Shown one piece after another: positions 8,790 to 16,174 of a stretch of 33,163 bases of DNA (its first letter is position 1; every line of letters starts with the position of its first letter). The DNA lies in assembly GCA_016209865.1 (NCBI GenBank), contig JACQVL010000235.1:1-33163 (forward strand). Reading direction: 5' to 3'. The DNA is from Candidatus Latescibacterota bacterium. Its GTDB lineage: Bacteria > JAAXHH01 > JACQVL01. The translations under genes and the position numbers were made by a program. Under the pieces are notes generated by a model, which made no database searches, was not told the origin of the DNA, and saw nothing but the letters and a program-made list of their open reading frames with translations.

Positions 8790-8817
8790 TTGACAGACGA
8801 GGATTCGTCGTTATACT
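8790..8817 (+). promoter_or_regulatory. Sigma-70-type promoter for the C45 hydrolase operon, with palindrome in the spacer
   Basis: The -35 box is a perfect TTGACA (8790-8795) and the -10 box is TATACT (8812-8817), with a 16-bp spacer. The spacer contains the inverted repeat GACGA-GGAT-TCGTC, placed where a repressor could block RNA polymerase. A second inverted pair, GGTGC and GCACC, lies at 8761-8780 just upstream. The rest of the roughly 300-bp gap (8612-8913) shows only this and the divergent promoter. Confidence 0.7.
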
Positions 8818-8913
8818 CACACCGCAATTCATGAGGAGGACACTGAGTAAGACGCTCTCGTCCCTGTCCGGTTGCACGACCGGGTTGTCACCGTCTTCCC
8901 ACGGAGCAGCAGG

Positions 8914-9945
8914 ATGATCACGCACACGTTTCCGCTCATCGAGGTCGCTGGCGACTCGTACACGATGGGCCGCGAGCATGGGGAACAGGCGGTGACGCTG
9001 ATTCACCGGTATCTCCTGTGGATCGAACGGCTCACCCGCATCCCCCGTGACCGGCTCTGTGCGAATGCCATGCGGTTGTTGCCCCGGATAGCCGCGCTCA
9101 GTCCCCGGTTTATCGACGAAGTCCGCGGGCTGGCGGACGGGGCCGGAATCTCGTTCGAAGAAGCGCTGCTCTGTCAGGCGCGCGCAGAGGCGGCTCATGC
9201 GCACGACGGGGGATGCTCCGCCTTCGCGTTGACCGGGTCGGCGACGGCGGACGGACGACCGCTGGCCGGACAGAACCAGGACCTGGAGCCGGAGTACGCG
9301 GACGTGGCCATTCTCCTCCGGATGAAGCCCGACGACGGCCGGCCCCGGGCGCTGATGTTCACGTTCGCCGGCCAGCTCGGCTATGCCGGGATGAACGCGC
9401 ATGGCGTCGCCCACTTCGCCAACGCGCTCTACGACTGTCCCTGGCAACCTGGACTCCCGCACTATCCCCTGAAACGGTTGATGCTGGAGCAGCCGTCCGT
9501 GGACGCCTGTATCTCGCTGCTCCGTGAGCACCCGACCTGCTCGGCGGCCAACGTCGTCCTGTGCGACGGGAACGGCCGGGTCGCGGATGTCGAGGTCCGC
9601 CCCGAAGGAATCGCGGTCTTTCAGGATGCCCATCCAGACGCCCGCCTCCACACCAATCACTACCTGACCCCGGAATTCAGCACCTTAGAGACCAACTCCT
9701 TAGCCGACTCCTGTCCCCGCCTCGACCGGCTGCGGGTGCTCGTCCGGTCGGCGTGGGGGACGATCACCGTCGACACGCTGAAGGCGATCCTGGCCGACCA
9801 TGCCGGCGACCCGGGCGGTATCTGCCGTCACGGGGAGCGCGGCATGCATTCCATCTCCGGGTACATCGCGGACCCGGCCAACCGGGTCTTGCACGTCCGC
9901 CGCGGGCATGGCTGCCTGGGGAGTTGGGAAGCGTACGATATCTAA
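8914..9945 (+). CDS. C45 family autoproteolytic acyltransferase/hydrolase
   Basis: This 343-aa protein belongs to the Ntn-hydrolase group of acyl-CoA:6-aminopenicillanic acid acyltransferase (peptidase family C45). Members cleave themselves before a cysteine, which then acts as the N-terminal nucleophile on amide bonds. The visible signature is GGCSAFAL, giving Cys101 as the likely nucleophile with cleavage after Gly100, then the GRPLAGQNQDL segment (GQNQD at 119-123), which matches the Asn-Asp loop of the family. ATG at 8914 is preferred to a TTG at 8872 because GGAG-type sequence lies just upstream and the fold begins directly after it. No signal peptide is seen, so it should be cytoplasmic. 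It leads a likely operon with the aldolase 39 bp downstream. The natural substrate is unknown. Confidence 0.85.
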   Translation: MITHTFPLIEVAGDSYTMGREHGEQAVTLIHRYLLWIERLTRIPRDRLCANAMRLLPRIAALSPRFIDEVRGLADGAGISFEEALLCQARAEAAHAHDGGCSAFALTGSATADGRPLAGQNQDLEPEYADVAILLRMKPDDGRPRALMFTFAGQLGYAGMNAHGVAHFANALYDCPWQPGLPHYPLKRLMLEQPSVDACISLLREHPTCSAANVVLCDGNGRVADVEVRPEGIAVFQDAHPDARLHTNHYLTPEFSTLETNSLADSCPRLDRLRVLVRSAWGTITVDTLKAILADHAGDPGGICRHGERGMHSISGYIADPANRVLHVRRGHGCLGSWEAYDI

Positions 9946-9984
9946 TCGTTGGCACGTGCGAACGTTCACAAGGAGACCTCCAAC

Positions 9985-10776
9985 ATGCGTCGCAACCGAC
10001 TTCGTGAACTCTTGAAGGCAGGCAGTCCCAGCGTCGGAACCCACCTGCACAACACCTGGCCGGCTGTCTCGGAGCTGGTCGGGCAGTCGGGGGTGTTTGA
10101 CTACGTGGAGTTTGTGGGGGAATACGCCCCCTACGACCTGTACGCCCTCGAGAACTTAGGACGCGCGGTCAACCTCTTCGACATGTCCGCGATGATGAAG
10201 ATCGAACAGGAACCGCGGACGTACCTGGCCATCCGGGCGATCGGGTCGGGCATCCAGAACGTCCTCTTCGCCGATGTCCGGTCGGTCGCCGACGCGCAGG
10301 CCTGCGTCCGCGCCGTCCGGGCCGAGACCCCCGACACGGGCGGCATCCACGGGGTCGGGATGCGGAGGGATGTGGGTTACGTCCTCGAATGCGGTTCCCC
10401 GGCGTTCGTGCAAGCCCTGGAGGATGCGGTGGTCGCCCTGATGATCGAAAAAGCCTCTGCCATCGAGAACCTCGACGCTCTCCTCTCCGTCAAGGGCATC
10501 GATATGGTCCAGTTCGGCCCGGCCGACTATTCGATGAGTCTCGGGCTGCCCGGACAATTTTCCCATCCAAGGGTGAAAGACGCAGAGCGGGTCATGATCG
10601 AGACCGCCCTGAAGAAAGGCATCGCCCCGCGCGCGGAGGTCAGCAGTCCGGCCCAGGCGAAATACTACACCGACCTGGGCGTCCGGCATTTCTGCATCGG
10701 GTCGGATATGAGTATCCTCTACGACTGGTTCAAGACGAACGGGAGCGAGATGAAAAAGATTCTGGCGAAAGTGTAA
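9985..10776 (+). CDS. HpcH/HpaI aldolase family protein, atypical active site
   Basis: The start ATG at 9985 has AAGGAG 10 nt upstream; an earlier in-frame codon at 9949 lacks one. The 263-aa product is a TIM barrel of the class II, metal-dependent pyruvate aldolase family (HpaI, GarL-like), which splits or forms 2-oxo-4-hydroxy acids. The metal ligands are kept: Glu in ALMIEKAS and Asp in FGPADYSM. The family's catalytic histidine region, normally D-x-[EQ]-H after strand 2, reads VGEYAPYD, so the histidine is absent, though an arginine is kept (YLAIRAIG). The companion aldolase at 31043-31750 keeps the histidine. Either the chemistry differs or another residue substitutes. It is followed by two Gfo/Idh/MocA oxidoreductases and probably works with them on a sugar-acid derivative. 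Confidence 0.85.
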   Translation: MRRNRLRELLKAGSPSVGTHLHNTWPAVSELVGQSGVFDYVEFVGEYAPYDLYALENLGRAVNLFDMSAMMKIEQEPRTYLAIRAIGSGIQNVLFADVRSVADAQACVRAVRAETPDTGGIHGVGMRRDVGYVLECGSPAFVQALEDAVVALMIEKASAIENLDALLSVKGIDMVQFGPADYSMSLGLPGQFSHPRVKDAERVMIETALKKGIAPRAEVSSPAQAKYYTDLGVRHFCIGSDMSILYDWFKTNGSEMKKILAKV

Positions 10777-10781
10777 AAGGC

Positions 10782-10904
10782 AGTGACGAGTGACGAGAGA
10801 AAGGTAAAACGGTAATGACCTCTGGCGTAATAGGGGCCAAGAAACTGTAGGGAAGATTGTCAACTTTATCCTACGCTTTTACTCGTCACTGGTCACTTGT
10901 CACT
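10782..10904. repeat. Heptamer-iterated inverted repeat (GTGACGA / TCGTCAC arms)
   Basis: The left arm (10782-10797) holds two tandem GTGACGA units starting 6 bp after the aldolase stop codon. The right arm (10882-10904) is CTCGTCAC followed by GGTCACT and TGTCACT units. The arms pair well around about 85 nt of unique sequence. The element fills most of the 146-bp gap before the next gene and could form a large stem in the operon transcript. Confidence 0.7.
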
Positions 10905-10922
10905 CTTATTTCGGAGGTCAGC

Positions 10923-11969
10923 GTGACAAAGAAGAAGACGCGAGTCGGCTTCATCGGGGGCGGCGCGATCAGCCGGACCCACATGCAGTACCTGTCGAAG
11001 ATGGACGACGTCGAATTGGTGGCCGTCGCGGATATCAGCGAGAAGGCGGTCGAGCAGTGCAGCAAGGAGTTTGGGTTTTCCAACTGCTTTCGTGATTACC
11101 GGGAGTTGCTGAAGATCAAAGACATTCAGGCGGTCACGGTGGGGACACCCAACCACGCCCACCACCAGCCGACGATCGATGCCCTGAACGCCGGGAAGGA
11201 TGTGCTGGTGGAGAAACCCATGGCCATGACCGCCGAGCAGGCTCAGGAGATGGTGCAGGCCGCCCGGAAGCGCAGACGGCTGCTGGTCATCGGGTTCCAG
11301 TACCGGTTCTCCCCGGTAGCCCGGATGCTGAAACGGGGGATCGATCAGGGCTTCTTCGGGAACATCCTCTATGCCCGGTGCCAGACGCTGCGCCGCCGGG
11401 GGATTCCGAACTGGGGGGTGTTCGGACGAAAAGACCGCCAGGGCGGCGGCCCGCTGATCGACATCGGCGTCCACATGATCGAAGTCGCCCATTATCTGAT
11501 GGGCGCCCCGAAACCGATCGCCGCGTACGGCAGCACGTACACCTACCTGGGGAATACGCCGAGCGACACCGTGTCTCCCTGGCCGCACTGGGACTACAAG
11601 ACGTACACGGTCGAAGACTTAGCGGTCGGGCTTGTCCGTTTTGCCAACGGGGCGACCCTCTCCGTCGAGGCGTCGTTCGCCGCCCACATCGGGAAGGGCG
11701 AATTTACGTTCACGCTGATGGGAGAAAAGGCGGGCGGGCAGTTCGACCCGCCGATGATGTTTACGGATGAAGCGGGCACGATGGTCAACCTGATCCCGGA
11801 CTACCTCCCGAATGATGATCCATTCGGGTACAAGATGCGGCACTTCATCGAGTGCGTCCAGACACGCGCGCCGTCGGAAGCGCCGGGCGAGCACGGCCTG
11901 CTGGTGCAGCAGATCCTGAGCGGCATCTACCGCTCCGCCGAGACCGGCCGTGAGGTGAGGATCGGGTGA
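10923..11969 (+). CDS. Gfo/Idh/MocA family oxidoreductase
   Basis: A GTG start at 10923 is chosen because GGAGG lies 5 nt upstream and the coding region before it overlaps repeat sequence. The 348-aa product opens with a Rossmann fold (VGFIGGGAISRTHMQYL) and has the canonical family motif VEKPMAMT, whose lysine contacts cofactor and substrate. IDIGVHMIEVAHYLMG is the usual active-site helix with the catalytic Asp/His. These NAD(P)-dependent enzymes oxidise or reduce sugars, inositols and sugar acids; the exact substrate cannot be read from sequence. It sits between the atypical aldolase and a second oxidoreductase 14 bp downstream, suggesting consecutive steps in one pathway. Confidence 0.9.
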   Translation: MTKKKTRVGFIGGGAISRTHMQYLSKMDDVELVAVADISEKAVEQCSKEFGFSNCFRDYRELLKIKDIQAVTVGTPNHAHHQPTIDALNAGKDVLVEKPMAMTAEQAQEMVQAARKRRRLLVIGFQYRFSPVARMLKRGIDQGFFGNILYARCQTLRRRGIPNWGVFGRKDRQGGGPLIDIGVHMIEVAHYLMGAPKPIAAYGSTYTYLGNTPSDTVSPWPHWDYKTYTVEDLAVGLVRFANGATLSVEASFAAHIGKGEFTFTLMGEKAGGQFDPPMMFTDEAGTMVNLIPDYLPNDDPFGYKMRHFIECVQTRAPSEAPGEHGLLVQQILSGIYRSAETGREVRIG

Positions 11970-11983
11970 AGAAAGGATAGCGC

Positions 11984-13249
11984 ATGGCAACGAAACGTTC
12001 CAGATCGACTGTCATCCGTGTGGGCGTGATCGGTGTCGGACGCGGCAGCGGGTTCGCCCGCGGGGCCGGGCCGAGTTTGGGGATGAAACTCGTCGCCCTG
12101 TGCGATACGTGGGAAGAGCGGCTGCTCAAGGTTGGGAAAGAACTCGGTGTCACCACGTACACCGACTACGATACGTTCCTCGAGCACGACATGGACGCGG
12201 TCATCTTAGCCAACTACTTTCACCAGCACGCCCCGTTTGCCATCAAGGCGCTGCGAGCGGGCAGGCACGTGATGTCGGAAACCGCCGCGTGTTTTACCCT
12301 GGCCGAGGGGGTGGCGCTCGTCCGCGAGGTGGAGAAACGCGGTAAGGTCTACATGTTTGCCGAGAACTATCCGTACATGGCGTTCAACCAGGAGATGCGG
12401 CGGCTGTACCACGACGGGAAGATCGGCGAATTCAAGTACGGCGAGGGGGAATACGTCCATCCGATGTCGGCGCGGGACGTCAATTCGATCTCCTGCGGCG
12501 TGAACCACTGGCGGAACTGGCTCCCGGCCACCTACTACTGCACGCATGCGCTGGCTCCCGTCATGTTCATCACGGACACGCGGCCGGTGAAGGTCAACGG
12601 GTTCGTCGTCCCGTACGACGCCCACGACCCGGTGAAGGCTGGCCACACTGCCATGCGCTCCGATACCGCCTCGATGATCGCCCTCCGGATGGACAACGGC
12701 GCGGTCGTGAAGCTGCTCCAGGTGGGCTTGCGCGGGCATGGGAATTTCGTCCGGATTCATGGGAATCGCGGGCTGATGGAGAACCTGCGGCACGGGAATC
12801 AGAGCCTGTTGCGCGTCCGCATCGAGCCGTTCGAGAAGAAGCCGAGCGAGGTCGCCGAGCAGGTCTACGCCCCCAACTTCCCCGTGTTCGCAGAAGCCGC
12901 CGCCCGAGCCGGACACGGCGGCGGGGATTTCTTCATGAATTACCATTTCGCGGAGGCGATCCGGAAGGACGAACCGCCGTACTTAGACGTGTACCGGGGG
13001 GTGGCGATGTCGATCGTCGGCTCGTTAGCCTACCGTTCCGCGCTGGCGGATTCCGCGCCCCTGGAGGTGCCAGATTTCCGCAAGGAAGCGGCTCGTCGAA
13101 CGTATGAACATGACGACTGGTCGCCCGACCCGACGACCCGCCGGCCGCCCGACCCGTGGCCGAGCGTGCTCGGCGACATCACGCCGACGAAGGCCGGACT
13201 GGCCTACGCGCGGAAGGTGTGGCGGGAATTGGGGTATGGGGGGGAGTAA
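11984..13249 (+). CDS. Gfo/Idh/MocA family oxidoreductase lacking the EKP lysine
   Basis: This 421-aa protein starts at ATG 11984, 14 bp after the previous gene, with AAAGGA upstream. The Rossmann motif is VGVIGVGRGSGFARG. At the place where the family normally has EKP the sequence is HVMSETAACFTLAEG, so the conserved lysine is missing. The following FAENYPYMAFNQEMRRLYHDGKIGEFKYGEGEYVHP block is conserved in a branch found in Planctomycetes, Lentisphaerae and similar bacteria (from memory). It is longer than most members because of an extended C-terminus (EVPDFRKEAARR onward). The coding sequence runs straight into an iterated repeat after the stop codon. Substrate unknown. Confidence 0.88.
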   Translation: MATKRSRSTVIRVGVIGVGRGSGFARGAGPSLGMKLVALCDTWEERLLKVGKELGVTTYTDYDTFLEHDMDAVILANYFHQHAPFAIKALRAGRHVMSETAACFTLAEGVALVREVEKRGKVYMFAENYPYMAFNQEMRRLYHDGKIGEFKYGEGEYVHPMSARDVNSISCGVNHWRNWLPATYYCTHALAPVMFITDTRPVKVNGFVVPYDAHDPVKAGHTAMRSDTASMIALRMDNGAVVKLLQVGLRGHGNFVRIHGNRGLMENLRHGNQSLLRVRIEPFEKKPSEVAEQVYAPNFPVFAEAAARAGHGGGDFFMNYHFAEAIRKDEPPYLDVYRGVAMSIVGSLAYRSALADSAPLEVPDFRKEAARRTYEHDDWSPDPTTRRPPDPWPSVLGDITPTKAGLAYARKVWRELGYGGE

Positions 13250-13272
13250 GGACAAAGGACGAAGGACGAAAG
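13250..13272. repeat. Short heptamer array AAGGACR after a stop codon
   Basis: Three tandem copies of AAGGACA/AAGGACG with 7-bp period begin at the base after the TAA of the oxidoreductase gene. No long inverted partner is visible before the convergent gene end at 13281, only a short GAAAG-AAAT-CTTTC stem at 13268-13281. It looks like a half element. Confidence 0.65.
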
Positions 13273-13280
13273 AAATCTTT

Positions 13281-15221
13281 CTACCACTGAATCTCGTGCG
13301 CGGCGCCGGGGAACCACAGCACGTCCACCACGATCGAGAGTGCCGCCCCGGCGACATGACCGATGAGGATGCCCAGGATGAGCGGCTGCGTCTCCCGGTA
13401 GAGCCGGACGCCCCCCACCCGCAGGATGATGACCTTGACGAGCCAGGCGAGGAGGATGGACAGGAACCCGCCCCGGACCGGCCCGCCGGCCGCGATGACG
13501 AACCCGATCGGGGACAGCGGCCACCAGACGAACAGGTACCGGGCGGCGATCAGGCCAGCCGTCATCGCTCCGCCGGTGAGCAGGAAGAGGACCTCAGCGC
13601 TGGAGATGCGGGTGCTGTTCTTCATCCACGACACGATCATATCATAGAACTGCGGCCCGCCCGCGATGTCCTGGTAAAAATTCGACGCCCCGCCGAGCCG
13701 GTAGCCCGTGTAAATCGTAAAGCTGACCGCCGTCACCACACTGACCACGAACGTCAGGCCACACCAGCCGAAGAGTGCCCGTCCTTCCCCCCGCAACACC
13801 GCCTTCAGTCGGGCAACATGGGAGGGCGTAATCATCGTGAATGTCTTCCAGTTCCGGGCAAACGCGCTCCCCAGGCCGAGGGACGTCAGGTCCGACGGGG
13901 ACAGCGCCGCAGACCCGACCATGCCGACGGTGAACTGGTGAGCGTTGATGGGGAGGTCGACCATGATCAGCCCGGTCTCCGCCATGACCCGGCAGAGGGC
14001 TAAGTAGAAGATGAAGAGGAGGACGAGCAAGAGGAAGGCGACGGGAATCGACATCCCGACCGCATGCAGCCAGCCGATCAGGTAGAGAAAGCCCACCACC
14101 CCGATGACGACGGCCGTCCGGTACGAGAGCAATTCATCCTCATCCCGCAGGGTCGACGGTCGGCGGCGAATGTGCCGCCAGACCTCCCGCAGGTGCCGGC
14201 GGGCCATCCAGACGCCCCAGACGACGAACACGATCATCCCGCCGATGAACTGCACGGCGACGAGTCCGCCCGGAATGGCGGTGCTGGAGTTCGCGGTGAC
14301 GCCCAACCGGTTGAGCAGGCCGGTCTGGATCGTGTTGACTACCTGGAACACCCAGACGCTGAGCAGCACATCGACGTTGATAAAAAATGAGATCGTAAAC
14401 CACAGGATGTTAAGCCGCATCGCCTGGGCTGGAAACGCGCGGCCGACGACGACGTCAAACCCACTGCCGCTCCTGATCGGGATGACCGGCCAGAGGTCCC
14501 AGTAGGAGCCGATGTTCCAGAGCATGGCGAACAGGGAGAGGCCGAACCCGATGACGAACTTCCGGGTTCGCATGAAGGTCGGCCAGGGAGAGGGGTTCCC
14601 CGGCGGGTTCTCCGTGAGCAGGACGGGAATCTGCGCTAAGGGGTACGACAACCGCTCATGCTCGACCCACTGCTTGCGGAGGAGGACGACCAGGCACAGT
14701 CCGACCGAGAGGAGGGCGGCGAAGAACGTCATCCACCAGAAGACGGGAATGACCCATGCGCTCCAGGGAATGGGGGTGGAGTCGGGGATGCTCTCGTAAT
14801 ACCCCGTGACCGCTCCCCCGATGTCCTGCACGACCACCCAATCCGCCAGGTACGGGTAGACCAGGGTAGGCCACTGATTCTCCGGCGTCCCGAAGTAGTG
14901 GGCCACGACGATCATGTTGATGAAATAGTTCGACATGCCCCAGGTCGGCACCATAAACCCGACCCAGCCGAGGCAGAAGATGAACAGGAGTTCGGCCGGC
15001 CGGAGCGCCCAGTCGGGCCGGATCGCCTTCAGGACGATGTTCGGGCCGAACACACCGATGAGGAATGGGATGAGGAACCCGAGGTCAATATGGGCGTACG
15101 TCAGGTTGCCATACCCGATCCGATAGGCCCCGTAGAGGGAAAAGAGGTTGACGATAATCGCCAGCGTCAGGCCGATCAGGACTGCCCGCGGAGTGGCGAA
15201 TCGGGTTTCGCCGGAGGCCAT
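13281..15221 (-). CDS. DUF6785/DUF6784-type large integral membrane protein (paralog 1)
   Basis: This 646-aa protein has at least a dozen hydrophobic segments along its whole length and no signal peptide or soluble enzyme domain. I recognise it as the DUF6785 (N-terminal part) / DUF6784 (C-terminal part) type, whose function is not established. It shares many blocks with the protein at 27936-29894: PENQW (113-117), IPWSAWVIPVFWWMTFF (about 151-167), RKQWVEHERLSYPL (182-195), AETGL (414-418), NAH (426-428), and a C-terminal DVLWFPG. Charged and His residues inside such blocks suggest a transporter or membrane enzyme rather than a scaffold. The gene starts 12 bp after the isoaspartyl peptidase stop codon and closes a peptidase operon, so a role in uptake or release of peptides or amino acids is a reasonable inference. 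Confidence 0.8.
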   Translation of the reverse strand: MASGETRFATPRAVLIGLTLAIIVNLFSLYGAYRIGYGNLTYAHIDLGFLIPFLIGVFGPNIVLKAIRPDWALRPAELLFIFCLGWVGFMVPTWGMSNYFINMIVVAHYFGTPENQWPTLVYPYLADWVVVQDIGGAVTGYYESIPDSTPIPWSAWVIPVFWWMTFFAALLSVGLCLVVLLRKQWVEHERLSYPLAQIPVLLTENPPGNPSPWPTFMRTRKFVIGFGLSLFAMLWNIGSYWDLWPVIPIRSGSGFDVVVGRAFPAQAMRLNILWFTISFFINVDVLLSVWVFQVVNTIQTGLLNRLGVTANSSTAIPGGLVAVQFIGGMIVFVVWGVWMARRHLREVWRHIRRRPSTLRDEDELLSYRTAVVIGVVGFLYLIGWLHAVGMSIPVAFLLLVLLFIFYLALCRVMAETGLIMVDLPINAHQFTVGMVGSAALSPSDLTSLGLGSAFARNWKTFTMITPSHVARLKAVLRGEGRALFGWCGLTFVVSVVTAVSFTIYTGYRLGGASNFYQDIAGGPQFYDMIVSWMKNSTRISSAEVLFLLTGGAMTAGLIAARYLFVWWPLSPIGFVIAAGGPVRGGFLSILLAWLVKVIILRVGGVRLYRETQPLILGILIGHVAGAALSIVVDVLWFPGAAHEIQW

Positions 15222-15233
15222 CCCCTGACCCGC

Positions 15234-16163
15234 CTATCCAGCAAAGGGCACGCAGATGCCCGTCCCGAGCGCCGGCCCGGTCATCTCCGGGGTCATGTAG
15301 GCGTACGACGGCGGGGAGTCGCCCACGTTGCCACACGTCGGCCGCCCGTCTCGATCCATCGCTAAGATGGACACCCCGCCGATCCGCTGGTCGGTCAGGC
15401 GGTTCAAGTCCCGAAGAGCTTCCGAGACGGCGTCGTGCAGGCTCATCCCCATCTTCATGTACAGGACGGTACTCCGGGCGGAGCTCACCCGGATGGCCAT
15501 CTCGCCCGCTCCGGTGCAGGCCGCCGCGCCGTACAGGTTGTCCGCATACCCGCCCGCCCCGATCACCGGGGAATCCCCCAACCGGCCAGGGTATTTCCAG
15601 CCCCATCCGCTCGTGCTTACCCCCATGCAGATGTCCCCGTTCGCGTCCTTGACGATGAAATTCACCGTCCCCATCTTCGTGTACGGGTCGGTCGCCCATT
15701 TGCTGAGATGGCGCAGGTCTTTCGCGTCCTTCAGCGAGGACGGGTCGACGATGCCCATCTCCTCCCGCACCTTCTTCTCCCATGCCGCCCGCATCTGCGG
15801 GGTGAGTAACGTCGCTTCCTCGAACCCCATCTCCCTGGCGAACCGCTCCGCCCCCTCGCCGACGAGGAAGACGTGGACCAGCTTCTCCATCACCATCCGG
15901 GCGATCGAGATCGGGTGCTCATAGCGGGCGACGCAACCGACCGCCCCCGCGTTGAGCGTCCGGCCGTCCATGATCTGCGCGTCCAGTTCCACCACCCCTA
16001 AGATGTTCGGGCATCCGCCCAGCCCGACGCCAGTGTCTTCCGGGTCACTTTCCACTAACCGGATACCGGCTTCAACCGCGTCGACCGCGGTCCCGCCGCG
16101 TTTCAGCGCTTCCATCGCTTCGACGACGCCGACTCCCCGTGAATTGCTCGAGATGACGATCAT
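15234..16163 (-). CDS. Isoaspartyl peptidase / N4-(beta-N-acetylglucosaminyl)-L-asparaginase family (T2 Ntn hydrolase)
   Basis: This 309-aa Ntn hydrolase cleaves itself before a threonine that becomes the nucleophile. The sequence MGTVNFIVKDANGDI places this at Thr166, and GWKYPGRLGDSPVIGAGGYAD with ACTGAGE supplies the substrate-binding loops. Family members hydrolyse beta-aspartyl peptides, asparagine, or the GlcNAc-Asn bond of glycopeptides. No signal peptide is present, so a cytoplasmic role is likely. AAGGAG lies 8 nt before the start. It sits 11 bp downstream of the M32 carboxypeptidase and 12 bp upstream of the DUF6785 gene, suggesting the operon handles peptides including isomerised or glycosylated Asn/Asp residues. 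Confidence 0.9.
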   Translation of the reverse strand: MIVISSNSRGVGVVEAMEALKRGGTAVDAVEAGIRLVESDPEDTGVGLGGCPNILGVVELDAQIMDGRTLNAGAVGCVARYEHPISIARMVMEKLVHVFLVGEGAERFAREMGFEEATLLTPQMRAAWEKKVREEMGIVDPSSLKDAKDLRHLSKWATDPYTKMGTVNFIVKDANGDICMGVSTSGWGWKYPGRLGDSPVIGAGGYADNLYGAAACTGAGEMAIRVSSARSTVLYMKMGMSLHDAVSEALRDLNRLTDQRIGGVSILAMDRDGRPTCGNVGDSPPSYAYMTPEMTGPALGTGICVPFAG

Positions 16164-16174
16164 GGAATGGCTCC

